NCBI GenBank assembly: GCA_014898415.1
Contig: RCTD01000006.1
Span: 992,001 to 1,056,000, forward strand
From: Stromatinia cepivora
Taxonomy: Eukaryota > Ascomycota > Leotiomycetes > Helotiales > Sclerotiniaceae
DNA: 64,000 bases
Direction: 5' to 3'
The position numbers were made by a program, and so were the translations under genes. The notes beneath the pieces are model-generated. The model did not search any database and was not told where the DNA came from. It saw nothing but the letters and a program-made list of their open reading frames with translations. Positions 47,021-59,984 of the stretch are shown in pieces (position 1 is the first letter of the stretch; each line of letters starts with the position of its first letter).

Positions 47021-49248
47021 TCATAAACACCCTCCTCTCCACCAGCACCCGCACCCCCACCTACACTCCCACTCCTCAACATCTCCCCCCTCGAAACCCC
47101 GCATCTAGCCGTGTACACACACCTCCCCTTGTCGCTCTGCCCAAAAAACGTTTCATCCGGACAACTACAGCCCCACAGCTCCAGAACCAATACCCAGAGT
47201 ACGAGTCCCGTGACGGTGGAGATGAGGTGCAGGGAATTGAGCGGGGAGAGTGGGAGACAGAGGAGGATTATACAGATGAGGAGCCGGTTGAGGAGCCGGT
47301 AGCGTTTGGCGAGTCGGGTGTGTGTGTATGTGTATGTGTCTTGGTCGGGTTTTTTGTGGATATGGGTTCCGGAGATTAGACCTGGAGTGGGGGAGAGGTT
47401 AGTTGGAGGTTAGTTGGAGCATAGGGGAGGAGAGGAGAGGTGAAGAGAGAAGACGAAAGGAAATGGTCAATACATACCCATACAAAACAGCGCAACCCCA
47501 AACCCGGCACAATAAAACCAACGCAACCCATCCGAAACTTCCGTTTCAGATTTCATCTGATAAGCCTCCGTTAAACTCTCCAGAGCCGTATCATCACAAT
47601 CTCTCGCAACAACAAGTCTCGAGAGTGCAGCTCCACCTAGTACATAACTCATAACAAAAGGTAGATGTGCCAATCCCCAAATAATAGAAGATGTAACATT
47701 CCGTCGAATAGCATGCGCGTATAAATCCGCTCCGTCTAAATCAAAATATATCCAATTAAATGCAAATGCTTGGATGAGTCCCAGAACGGCTTTGCCGAAA
47801 AATGCATTGAGGCCGAAGGATGCGGCGCTTTGATAGATGATGGCGACGACGGAATAACCAAAGACTAAGGCTACGAATGCGTTTGTTCGTTCGGTTTTAT
47901 GCTCGATGTTTGTGGCGGGGTAGAATTCGAATACTCGGTCGGCCCATGAGGCGAGTCGGGCGGAGATGTATTTGGTGCCTCGTATGATGGATACTACGCC
48001 TACTGTTCCAGTTAGATCGATAAAAATGGCGATGGCGATGATGGCGAATCTTTGGGGTAAGTCGATGTAGATACTTCCTATCCAGAGGGTACTGGGGATC
48101 AAAATGATGATGGCTTGGGCTATTAGCATTCCTCGGACCATGGGTATAGCCCAGGCGAGGAATAGATAGTATGAACCCATGAAGAGACGTGCGGTTAGGT
48201 AGAAAGCTATTAGCATCGTGTAGGTATTCTCGAAGGCTTCTAACATATTTGTCGTGAGTCTATTCAAAGTTAGCATGAAGATGAAAGGACAATGACTCGA
48301 ATGACAGCGTGAAGAAGGCCGCATCAGATATGAATGCATTGCTACTCACCCAAGTAAACAAGCCATAATAAACAAGATAATTATTCTTTGAGCTATATCA
48401 TCCGTTTCAAACCAAGAGATAATAAGAGCTATATCACTCCAAATCTTCCAACTTAGGATAAATGTTATGACGAATCTTAAAAGCTCATATCCGGTAGGAT
48501 CTTCCGAGGCGTGATCTCCATTTATAGCGAGAATACCAACGTATAATAGATCTACGAAGAGTTCAAATGAGGCTACTTCAGTAGTACCTGATGCTCTCCA
48601 GAGTAAACCTCGATGGAAATATTGTCGAACGGTAGGCTGTTGAGTTGTTAGCTTTTATACTCCTTGAAAGACAAGGTCAGAAATATGAGTATCCATATAA
48701 TTATATAACCTCACCTTTTTATAAAGTTTCATAATCCTCCCCTTCCTTTTTTCCGCCGTCCAATCCCTCTTCTCATGATCATCAGGCCCATGATGCGACG
48801 AACTCGCCTCACTCCTCTGTCCAGACCTATCATCATAAGTTCTCAAATGCGCACTATAACCATATTTTGAAAAATTCGCATCCAGGGCCACCGCATGATC
48901 GGTCAACATATGCAGTTCCGAGACAAGAGCATCCAATTCCAATTTTACATTTTCAATCTCATCATAAGCATCACCGTGTTTATCTTTCAATGCTTGTCGC
49001 TTGGATTCATGGTGAGTATGCGCGGTCCGAAGCGCGTCCAGATGTTCGGGGGATCCATTGATCACGAGGTCAAAGGGTTGGTCTTTTTCTATGGTGCTGA
49101 GGCGGCGACGGAGGAGATCGGCTTCTTCTGGGGAGGGAGCTATATGAATTTTTCGACCGTTGGGGAGCATGAAATTGCGGAGTCGTTGGCCTCTATGATG
49201 GTGGCCGTGAGGAGTGGAAGGACCGCGTGATATTGGAGTTGTAGACAT
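47011..49248 (-). CDS. Low temperature requirement A (LtrA)-like multi-pass membrane protein
   Basis: Four exons on the minus strand (49248-48715, 48636-48350, 48259-47478, 47381-47011) encode 657 residues. The first 178 residues are hydrophilic, with an HAPS-type basic stretch and a predicted coiled coil around KHGDAYDEIENVKLELDAL. From PTVRQYFHRGLLWRASGTTE onwards the LtrA pattern begins: VASFELFVDLLYVGIL, then about ten hydrophobic helices including TARLFMGSYYLFLAW. The C-terminal exon adds two more helices and a Cys/Gly-rich tail (GGGAGAGGEEGVYEGS). LtrA proteins were named from a Listeria gene needed for growth in the cold; fungal members are uncharacterised membrane proteins. The first in-frame ATG is at 49248. 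The gene's stop lies inside a G-rich telomere-like repeat. Confidence 0.8.
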
Positions 49249-50142
49249 TTTCCACAAAGGTACCAGAGTTGCGGAAAAGACTTCCAAGGTTGAGAAATAA
49301 TCTAGAGTAGCTTCATACAAAGATGGAGAAGTATCAACTCATAATATGATGCAATCTGGATTGTTTATTGTTATCCAAACTCCATACTATCAAAGCAGAA
49401 GATAAAAAGGTCGATCAAATCTCCGATATAAAACCTGATCTTCGGCCAATAGCAAAGCATAGCCATGGCCAATATTAAAATGAAAGGAGAGAGTGGCGTA
49501 ACCTTAGAGTATAAAGGATAAAGGACCAAGCGTGGCACCAATCCAATTGTAGTTAATCAAAATGCAAAATTATTACTAAAAAATGTTAATTTTGATATAC
49601 AATTATAAATTTTCAAATTATTTATTTATTATAACAAATAGAATATTCGTTCCCTGAAGATATTCACTTTTCCCGACTAGGAATCAGTCGGCCGTTTGCA
49701 CCATTCGAGCAAGTTAGCCCTATCAAAAGTTATCCATGATTTCTTAATTCATTATGTTTCAAAGTTATAACAATGTTATAACTTTGAATATACGAATATT
49801 TTAACCAATTAATAACTCGTCGTATAGATGTATTTACGAGATTAGAAGAGATACTAGGTACAATTGCTTCGGATCCGAAGCGTTTGTCATTGAGGCTCTG
49901 TTGTTATTCATTCCATGTCCAGCTGCACTGTTCCATGAAGTTCATTCAATAAAATCCCATGGCATTATTTAGGATCTAGACAAGGGACAATGAGATAATT
50001 ACTTTAGACCATAATTCATAGCTAGAAACGAAAATGAAAATGCAAAATGCAAAATACATTAAATTCTAGAATTACAATTCCTACCCAGCCAGCCAACCAC
50101 AAACCCATCTATACACTAAAAAATCATCATCAAAAACACCAT
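49249..50142. other. AT-rich intergenic between LtrA-like and PKS genes
   Basis: No gene is visible. The segment 49550-49640 is almost pure A/T. A perfect 16-base palindrome GCTTCGGATCCGAAGC lies at 49866-49881. The right part holds the 3' untranslated region of the PKS. Confidence 0.55.
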
Positions 50143-53100
50143 CTAAAAACTACACAATTTACTCTTCCCACAAATAGTCCTGGCCAACATCTCAATACTA
50201 CCACTACTCAACAATTCCAAAACCTGTAAATTCGCCTCGAATTCCCTCGCGATGAAATTCCTAACCTCAATCGCTACCAATGAATCCAATGCATAATTCG
50301 ACAAACTCCGCGTAATATCCATATCCTCCGCTTCTAACATTAACACAGAAGGTAAAATATGTAATAATCCTCGCGTAACAGCTTCTTGCGCTTCTTCAAG
50401 GGTGGTTGCACTTTTAAGCGCGGTATTGAAGGATATATTTGCTGACGGAGAGTCAGCCAGAGAGGCTGAGAGGGCTTCGTGGGCCAGTCGTAGATGTTTG
50501 AATTTGGCGTCCGAGGTCCAGAAGGGTGGTGGAGTGGTGATTCGCATTCCGGTTATAGTGTGATTGTTACATGTGCTTGCTAAACGGCCGGTAATGGCAG
50601 CCCCAAGAAGTGCTAATACTTCTGCTTCGCATATAGTGTCGCTTCCAAGATTTTTGCTTACTTCGACTGCGGCATCGAGGTTTTCCGCGAGATAGCCGGC
50701 GTCGGATACGGCGGTAAGATCTAAGGAGGAAGCAGGCAAGCCTTGAGTAAGACGATGCTGTACGAATGCATTTAGGAATGTATTTGCTGCAGAATATGCT
50801 GCTTGACCTCTGTTTCCTACTGCACCGGCCGCGGAAGAAATGGCGACGAAGAAATCTAATTGTTGCGATTTTAGGGTATTGTGGAAGTTCCAGGCACCTT
50901 GAACTTTGGATTCAATGACTGCAGTGTACTCCTCATATGTCATTTTCTCGAACAAAACATCCTACTTAAGTTAGTGATGTTCAGATATCATCAGGAGATT
51001 TGACCTACTCGAAGAACCATAGCTCCATGAATGACACCTCTTACTTCAGGCAAATCAGTAAGCTCATTTGTGATAAGGTTATTTACCGCATCACTATTCG
51101 CAACGTCACAACGTCGAATTATGATATTGGCACCAACAGCCCCGAGATCATCGACCAACTCCTTAACTTTTCCAGTTACGAAGCCACTTCTTGATACAAG
51201 AACAAGATTTTTAGCACCCTTACTAACCATCCATCTAGCCATACTTCGACCTAAACCACCAGTTCCCCCAATGAGTATGTACGTGGCATCAGGGCGAAGT
51301 ATCTTGCTTCTCTTATCCGCAGGAGTGGCCTGTGATATTGTTAGTGTTTTGCATGATAATATATTTGGGTACTACTAACCTTGACCAAATCCTCTGTCTT
51401 CGGCGAAATGATCAGTTTTCCATCGAAGTTTCCAGATTGCAATGTTTTGAATGCCGTCTCAATATCCGAAATCTGGAATATTGTGGAACTGGTGGGCTTG
51501 ATGGTACCTTGAATCAAAAAGCTGGAGATCCGCGAAAGGAGGTTGCTCAATATCTTTGGCCTTTCAATACCCAGAGATATCAAGTCGACGGAAGAGTAAC
51601 TCCTATTGGTTCCACCTCCAAGTCTTGCATGATTTTCTTGTTTTCCAAGATTGATAAAGTGCCCAAAGTTGCTTAAGCATGCAGAAATCTCCTGCAGCGT
51701 ATCTGCGTCTGTTGAGATACAATTCAATACAACATCAAAATTGTTTTTGTATGATTGTTGGAGAGTGTTCGGTCCGAATGAAGTATTATGGCTCACGATT
51801 ATCTCCTTTTCGGACAAGCTGTAAATTTCTTTAAGCAAATCGCTCTTCTCAATGCTACCAACAGTTACGAAGAACTTGGCACCCATAGTTTGAGCGAGAC
51901 TAATGGCTGCTTGTCCCAATGCACTAGATCCTCCATGAATTAAGACGGTATCGTCTGGGAGCAGTCGTCCGATATCGTTCAAACCATAATATGCAGAGCA
52001 AAATGCCACAGGCATTGATGCACCGGCCTCGAAGGATATACCATGATTGATCTTAAAAGCGGAAGACGCGTTCATGAGAACCCGGCTGGAATAGACTCCT
52101 TGAGTGATCGAAATACCCGCAATCCGATCGCCCCGGGCAAAATTGGTAACATGACTACCTGTCTTCGTGACAATACCACTACATTCGCAGCCAAAGCCTT
52201 CATGATCTGTGTTACCTAAAGCAGCAGTGAGATCTATTGAGTTCATACCAATGGCTTTAACCTCAATCTCAATTTCATCATCTTCTATTGATTGCTCCGG
52301 CGACGCATCGATGAAATGGAGGGTTTCAAATGCACCTGGAACGGAGATAGCCATCTTCAGTGGTCGATCTTCTTGTCCAAATGGTGTTAGCTCTAGAGCG
52401 GAAGCTTTTGTTTGTTTGTGGACGTATTCGTTCATTTCTGTGTCATTGATGATACGCGGCGTGAGGAATACGCCCTTTCTCTCCACAAATTCCAGTTCGT
52501 AATTCGCATCAGCCTGTGGACCAAAAACACCTTTAAAAACGGTGACTATAGGGCTGGTTGTATTTTCACCGAGGCGAAGCCTCTCTGGATCCAAATCTAA
52601 GGTTGCGAACTTGAGCATTGTCTCAGAGCGAATACTTCTGCTTAAACCAGTAACCATATTAGCCGTAGGATCAGATGAATTAACATATGCTCCTGAGACA
52701 ACCCAGAGTATTCCACGAGAACCAATTAGTGCTTTTTGTAAGGCAAGGAATTCGGAACACGAGAGGGTTGACAAGAATGGTTTGTCGAGCTCTGAAATAA
52801 AGACACAGAGCTTTTCGGTTGTTTCGATTTCAGATAGATTGCCAGTGTCGGGTCTTCTTCCTGTCGAATGCTCAAAAAGGTCGGCTAGCTTGGATGCAAC
52901 AGCTTTTTGTTCCTCCGAATTGCCACGGACAATGACAATTTCTTCGGATGAATACTCGTTACATCCCACTCCATTCATTGCGCCATTAGTTAGTGCATTG
53001 GGAACTTCCGACGTCTCATTTGAAGCGTCATTTTCTTCGGCAGAGGTTGAAGACTGAAGTATAGGCTCCCAATCTAATTTGTAACAAAGTTCTCTTTGCA

Positions 53101-56100
53101 CATCAGTCTCTGAACTTAGATCCGTTTCTACTAATGGCGAAATCATCAAATCGCGTATTATAATGAGTGGATCCTTTGATGGATGATCATTGACTGCAAA
53201 CATCGAGACGTTGGTGGGCTTTGGGCGACCATATGAGAAAGTGCCCTCACAGAACGCCTGGAGGGACGCACCAGGATAGTTCATGAGTTTGGTGACTTCT
53301 CGCGAAATTGTTATTTGTCCAACAGATGAAGGCAGGTAGACAGTATCCATTGGATTGTGACTTGCGTCAATGATTGGCCAGTACATTTCAATGACTTGTT
53401 CAAGGAATGCTGGATGGATTATCATATCTTCTTGATGCTCTTTTGGCATTTCTTGCTTAGTGTCTGGAACTATGACTTGTGCCATTGAGGCATATTCACA
53501 AGCGTGACATTCATTCATGCCTTGAAAACTTGGTCCATATGAAACACCTATATTCGAAAGTGAGTCGTATAACTCAGATTTGTTGATGCTACTTGTTGCT
53601 GCTTCAGTGATCTTTGCTATAGTCGATTTCATTGCAGATCCAAGGTCATGATTGTCTAGTTTTGTGGCAATCATTCCCTGACAGTGCAGGGTCCATCCTT
53701 TATTCGCGGCCCACGAATGAACTTTGAACTCGTCCCAAATATCAGAAGCAGAATTGTCCTGTGTACGAGGACGTAGCTGGAGAGTAATCTCGACAGAATC
53801 TTCGGTAAGCACAAGTGGCTTGCTGACCAAGACATCGCGCAGCTCAAAGTGACTGTACTGAATATTACCAGATGCTGCCTTTTGCGATGCTGCTTCTATT
53901 GCTATCCCGATGAAAGCAGACATAGGAAAAAGTGTTAGAGATTGAATCTTATGGTCTCGAAGCCATGGAACATCGTCAATTCGGAGAATATTTCTCCAAG
54001 TTGGCTCAAGATCATTTGAGTAGCTAGCCAATGTACCTAGAAGATCATGACGTTGAGCTGTTCGACCTTTGTGCTTTTGCATTAGACGTGGCTCATGCCA
54101 GTACTTTGTTGCGTGATTCCAGGGGTATCGAGGCATGTCGATCAGTAATGAAGGAGGATTGAGAGGGGGAATAATGTTAATGGCGCCGAGCTCAAGGGTC
54201 GCGCCTTTCGTGAACAATGTCGATGCTAAGTCTATTGCTGTTTCCACAGCATCTTTATTCCTCACAAGCGCAGACGCATAAGGAATCTTCATTGCATCCT
54301 TCCCACAAGTCTTTAGGATCTGCTTGATTGGACTAGCAAGAGCTGAATGGGGTCCGAGCTCAATGAGCATATTAACCCCAGTTTTGTTTTCATCAGTTGG
54401 TGCACACATGTCCGTCATAGCTTCGGAGAATCGAACTGCTTGTGTCAAATTGTCGACCCAGTACTGGGCCTCGAGTCTTAACCCTTCAACCAGATGGCCA
54501 AGTAATGAGGAATGAAATTTGACATCTGTAGTTTTGGGAAGCGCAAGAGATTGAAGACATCTTCGGTAGTCTTTTGAAACCAAGCTCATATGATGAGAGT
54601 GATAGGCCACATCAACCTGTAGCTTCCTATTGAACATTTGTTTCTGTTCCAATAACGCTTGAAGTTCGTCGATAGCTGGCTCATCTCCTGAGATAGTTAA
54701 GCTGGACGGACTGTTGAAGCAGGCTATACGAACTGTTTTTGCGTTGAGTTGATCGATAAGTGGTTCGATCTCATCCTTACTACACCCAACAGCCATCATT
54801 GATCCTCGGAGATCGGGAAACTTCTCCCTTAATCCGACAGTCGCTAGACCTCTATAGTATGCAATAGCCATGCAGGATTCAAGAGGCAGAATGCCAGCCG
54901 CATATGCAGCTCCAATCTCACCACTGGAATGGCCAGCAACGGCTGTTGGAGTTATATTCCAACTTCGTAATAAATCAGTCAAGGCCAGCTGTATTGCTGT
55001 GCATGCAGGTTGACTAATATGGGCTTCATTGACAAGCGAGGATGCGACGTCTTTAGTGAGCTCGGTGATTAGAGAAAAAGGTGCCCCGAATGAAGCCAGA
55101 CATTTGTTGCAAGCATCTAGAGATGCAGCGAAGACCGGATAATGCTCATAAAGCTCACGACCCATTGCGTTCCATTGAGCGCCTTGTCCAGTAAATATGA
55201 AACCAATCCGCAGTGGTTCAATCTCTCTCATCGGTAAGACTTTTCCAGAGTTTAGTGCTTGAATAAGTTCGAAGGATGATGTGGCTGGGATCGCAACTCT
55301 CCATTGAAGCCTGAAAATAATAATTAACTTAGCACCAATGTCGTCGTTATTCTCATACTAGATCAGATCCAGGATGATTGGAACTTTCAGATCCTCGAAT
55401 ATTCAACTCAAGCTAGAAATTCCTTACAGTAGAGTAGAACGATTACATAGACTCAAGCTCAAATAGGACGTGTTGGACTGATAGATAAATGGAAAAAAAA
55501 TACTTACAGAGATCTTCGCTGTCCCAGCGTGTAAGCCACATTGCTCATTAGACCATTTTGGAAGAATTCCGGTCTCCGTTCCAGGTAGATACCGATGTTT
55601 TTCATGAGTGCTTCTAGCGCACCTTTATCGTTTGCGGATAATGTGATCAATCTCCTACTTTGTAGCGCTTTCTCGCTAGATCCCGGTTCAACCTCAGTTA
55701 TGAAAGGGGCCCGCTCTAAAACAACATGTGCATTTGTGCCTCCAAATCCAAAGTTGTTTACACTGGCAAACTTTTTTAGTCTTGGCCATGGGCGCTGACT
55801 GATTGGAACCTATGGCAAATCAGCATTGCCTGAACCCTATAGGTAATTCTCTACATACCTTTAAATGCCACTTAGAGAAAGGTATGTTCTCATTAGGCGT
55901 CTTAAAATCGTGATTAGGCAGAATAAAGCCTCGCTCAAGCATCATAGCTGTCTTAATTACGGATATAATGCCTGTGATTTTTGTCTTAGCTTTCTGGAAA
56001 TTTTACGACTGCCGAATAGTACTCACCAGAAGCAGCTTCAAGATGTCCTACATTTGATTTTACGGATCCAATGAATAGGGGGTTTCTGGCATTTCTGCCT

Positions 56101-57450
56101 TCCCCAAATACATTATACAGAGCTTTAGCTTCTATAGGATCTCCGACCTTAGTACCGGTCCCATGTGCTTCCACGTAGCCAGTGTCTTTTGGATCGATAC
56201 CAGCGCTTTCGTAGACCCATTTCATGAGCGATTCTACCCCGGTAAGTATTCTAAATGGCAAATTCACTTGGAATCTATTCTGATCTTACCTTGTGCTGAA
56301 CCATTAGGCATAGTTATTCCTGGAGTCTTACCATCTTGGTTGATGCCACTGCCTCTTATTACGGCTCTGATATTATCGTTATCCTTTAGAGCCTGTTCTA
56401 GAGGTTTCAAGACGATCAAACCACAACCCTCACCGCGCCCGTAACCAGTTCCTCGGCTGTCGAAAGAAAATGATCTTCCTTCATCAGAAAATAACCTATG
56501 TATGTTAGGTAAGATCCCCTAAAGATAACACAGTTATAAAAAGCTCACCGAGAATTCGACATTGAAATCCAATTTTCTGGTAGCATATTAAGATGGCATC
56601 CACCTGTAATAGCTGATTTACATTCGCCGCTTCGAAGACTCTGGCAAGCCTGATGTAAGGCAACTAAGCTCGAAGAGCAGGCGGTGTCCATGGTAAAACT
56701 AGGTCCTCTCAGATCAAAGAAATGCGAAATACGATTTGACTGCATAGCAAAAGCGCATCCTAATTTGTTTAGTAGGGTGCGGTATAAATAGCCGGAAACA
56801 AATTGCTTACCTGTAGCTTGGTACATAGGAATACTCTCTGTGTCCACAAATGATGCCGATTCATACTCTGAAAACGAGCCACCGACGAAAACTCCCACAT
56901 CCTTCCCAACAATTTCATGTTTAGGAATCCCAGCACTCTCTAAAGCTTCGAAAGTACATTCCAGTAAAATCCGTTGTTGAGGATCCATGGAAGTAGCTTC
57001 CTGGGCAGTAAGACTGAAGAAAGGCGCGTCGAAAAGCCCTACATCTTCCTTGAGGAAATTTCCACCAGTCGCATTAAAACAACCCGCCTTTCCAGGGTTG
57101 GGATGATAAAAGCTTGCGGAATCAAATCTCTCCTTCGGTATTTCTGACCAGCCACTTCGAGCCCTTGAACAGAGCTCCCAGAACTCATCTGGAGTGCTGA
57201 CGTTTCCTGGTAGACGGCATGACATTCCAACGATTGCTATGGGTATCTGCTTCGCAACTTGAGGCTGACTATATCCCGAGATGTATCCATCTTTGAAAGC
57301 TTGTGAATAAATGTCTTTGAAAGCCTTTACTTCCGGTGCATCGCCGTTCTCTCCTAAAGCAGCTTCGAAGTTCTGCTCTGATACCGTCTCCGCGACTGCA
57401 CAATTCGTACCCTCCTGGGGCGAAATGCAGGTGGTCGCTGAAGGCGCCAT
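50143..57450 (-). CDS. Highly reducing type I polyketide synthase (KS-AT-DH-ER-KR-ACP)
   Basis: Nine exons on the minus strand (57450-56811, 56759-56549, 56495-56290, 56233-56027, 55971-55859, 55809-55508, 55310-51380, 51329-51009, 50961-50143) encode 2249 residues with every junction in frame. The KS has Cys241 (DTACSSSL), His376 (EAHGTGT) and His416 (NVGHLEAAS). The AT active Ser688 is in [10 protein letters not shown]. The DH has His1013 but reads [10 protein letters not shown], and the usual catalytic Asp is Glu1197 (HPAFLEQ). No SAM-binding motif is seen between DH and ER, so C-methylation is unlikely. The ER nucleotide motif is [13 protein letters not shown] (about 1682-1694). The KR has GGTGGLG (1891-1897), Ser2020, Tyr2033 and Asn2037. 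The ACP Ser2204 sits in [10 protein letters not shown]. No thioesterase or reductase follows, so product release needs a partner, presumably the divergent hydrolase at 59023. The product is unknown. Confidence 0.95.
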
Positions 57451-59022
57451 ATCTTTTTTGCTCTGATTAAAGCTGGCGTGTATTACAACAACATTGTAAA
57501 ATCACAATCACAAGAACGCGTAAATTGCTTTGCCTATATGCGCTGAAATGTCTTTTGGACCACTTCAAGCTAATCGTCACTTAGCCAGATCGTGTTTCAA
57601 ATAATAGCTAGAATCATAAGAAGGATGAGCTTTGAGTTCCCGGTCAAGCGTCGGATGTGTAAACGGATAGAGACCGCACGGCTACCATCCCATGTTCAAA
57701 GCGGAGGTATTGCACAAACCGCATCGATCAAATCTTGGCCCATCATCCCATCTAACTTACAATTCATTTCGATAATATATTGAACGGTAGTGGGTGGAAA
57801 CGATAAACCCGCCAGATCTTGACTATTTCAGAATCTCAAAGCGTGCTGGACATTGTATTAGGTCACATCATTCTTGTAACGCGTCAGTCTGCGCCTCACA
57901 ATGACTCTCTCGATGGATTATTCCCAGTCTGCGGCTGATCTTAGAATATACGTCCAACAATCCTTTTCAAAAAGCATGCTAAAAATGATCCATGGGAAAT
58001 GATAAATGAAGCATCGACAAACGGCTTGAGCATAAAGCTTAGCTACACCACAAATCGCGACCACGGGGAAACCAGTATGAAACCAAGTACAAACAAAAGC
58101 AGCGGGAGCTTCCTTTTCTGATTCAAGTTACTGCACTGTAATTTTCGTAGGAAAGTCGACAAAACAACCCGAGCATTTTCTTCTTTTGGTTGGATGTTGT
58201 GCGGGTGTAGCTGCGCACTGAACTTCATTTCGAAACATTAGAAGAAACTACCTGAACTCATGTGTGGCGGTGATTGGTGTGGCGGTGATTGGTGTGGCGG
58301 TGATTGGTGTGGCGTAGGTCTTTCGTTTCCCTAGCCACGTGCTGCACCTATAGAAACTTTCTCTAATTACAATCTCTACTCATGTTGATGCGCATACGCA
58401 TTGAAGTCTCAACCTCTGCACGTTACTCAAAATTAAAGGAGCAATAACTTTAGAGTATCTCTATCAACACCTACTTCTCAATCCATCCTCAAGGGATATG
58501 ATTATTACCGCTTGGTGTGGGTTCCTCAAACCCTCTGTGATCTGCGGATCTACACCAAGCACTCATGCTCGAGGGTTCCTCCTTATAGAAACCGACTCTA
58601 ATTTCCAAGTGGAGAGTCTTTTATCCAATGACTTGACCAAGAGACAGGATATCCTTAATATCCTATATATCAGACTCTGTCAAGATTCAAGATCAATTTG
58701 CCAATTTCCTCCGTCTGTGCACAACATCTTAAACTTGTTACGCCATGTAAGACGTGATATGAAATGGTGTTTGTCTTATTGATGTTTCGATATGGATTTC
58801 TGAAAGTCGAATAGGTTCTTTGCCATCAAGCAATACCAATCCTTGTCCTGATTTCCGGCACTCAAAAGTTTAAGGACCCCCATAAAGCCCGCATAAAGAT
58901 CTATGTCAGGATTTATACCACATTTACTTCACTAATCATTTTACGCCTATTATTTTATTGTTTTCTTGATATCAAATTCCAAGTGTTACTTTACTAAAAC
59001 TAATTCTCAAAGACCCACAACT
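57451..59022. promoter_or_regulatory. Bidirectional promoter of PKS and hydrolase
   Basis: This 1.57 kb region separates the divergent starts of the PKS (57450) and the hydrolase (59023). It must hold both promoters. Its notable element is the ATTGG-bearing triplication at 58262-58314. Short open frames inside (for example 58498-58782) have no recognisable domain. Confidence 0.65.
58262..58314. repeat. Exact 15 bp tandem triplication carrying inverted CCAAT boxes
   Basis: The unit GTGTGGCGGTGATTG is present three times without any mismatch (58262-58276, 58277-58291, 58292-58306), followed by eight bases of a fourth copy. Each junction yields ATTGG (58273-58277, 58288-58292, 58303-58307), the reverse of CCAAT, the core bound by the fungal HapB/C/E complex. 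Spacing is 15 bases. It lies about 0.8 kb from the PKS start and 0.7 kb from the hydrolase start. Confidence 0.95.
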
Positions 59023-59984
59023 ATGAAGTTTCTCTGTCTTTGTGGAGCATATGGAAGCTCAGATGTAAGTACAACGTTCCAATGTTGATTGCACATTGGA
59101 AGCCTAAGCTAATTTATGTAGAAATTTAGAGTGCAGCTTGGTATGTATCTTCGCCAGCCTTCAACACCACAAGGGCCATGCTAATATTTAGACCAGCTCC
59201 TCTGATTAAAGAACTAGCATCTGATGAGACCGCCGAGCTATTCTTTGCTCATGGTCCCGTCGACGCCTTCCCCCCCGAGGGATATGAGGATTATTTCGGT
59301 CCGGGTCCACATTATCGATTCATAAAGCCCGGGAATACAGAAGAAGGGGGAAGTGACCTTCTCGACCGCATTAGAAATTTTCCCAAAGGCGCAACTGCGG
59401 AAGATCAAATGCGGGAATTGATGAGGGTTGGAGTTGGCTCCGCGGCTCCTGTCCCAAATGCCAATGGTAGTCATTATGATGAGAGTGCACAAGATGCCAT
59501 GGAGTATTTATACGATATTATGCAAGAAGAAGGTCCTTTCGACGGGATTATTGGGTACTCAGAGGGAGCCACTGTTGCAGGGACGCTATTGTTGCACGAA
59601 CAAAAGAGATTCGAAACTGAAGGAAGACCACCGATGTTCAAGTGTGCTGTTTTCTTCGCCGGATGGCCTCCATTGACACCCGAATTCGACGGAATTGTTC
59701 TTGCAGATGAAACCGATTTGACAATTACCATTCCAACCGTTCATATCAGTAAGTTTTCTCTCCTTGGCTTTGAATGCCTCCATAAACATTATCTGACTCT
59801 CAAATTAGTTGGCTCGTTAGATCCATACCTGGCAGGGTGTATCTCGCTCTACAATGTGTGTGATATGGACAACGCATACCTCTTCGATCACGGAAAAGGC
59901 CATACATTGCCCAGAGATCCAGAGACAGTTCGGGAGCTTGGCAACATAATACGCACAATGGGCTCAAATATTGGACTCCTGTGA
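59023..59984 (+). CDS. FSH1-family serine hydrolase, probable PKS-releasing thioesterase (LovG-like)
   Basis: Four exons (59023-59064, 59122-59140, 59197-59748, 59809-59984) encode 262 residues beginning MKFLCLCGAYGSSD and continuing KFRVQLAPLIKELASDETAE. It is a single alpha/beta-hydrolase domain of the FSH1 family. The nucleophile Ser142 lies in IIGYSEGA, the acid is probably Asp209 in IGSLDPY, and His236 is in FDHGKGHTLP. HGPVDAFPPEGYEDYFGPGP is the family's conserved loop region. Members such as LovG release reduced chains from highly reducing PKSs that lack their own thioesterase. Divergent placement next to such a PKS makes that role likely here, by inference. Exon 2 is 19 bases. The acceptor GACCAG before CTCCTC is required: the earlier TTTAG gives a stop, while this one restores the conserved QLAPL. 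The last intron has no stop and could be missed. Confidence 0.88.

Noticed and set aside
59178..59196. Use of TTTAG at 59190 as acceptor, or an ATG at 59178, for the hydrolase
   Set aside because: The TTTAG site gives an immediate stop, and the ATG loses the conserved MKFLCLCGAYGSSDKFRVQL start; GACCAG restores the family pattern.
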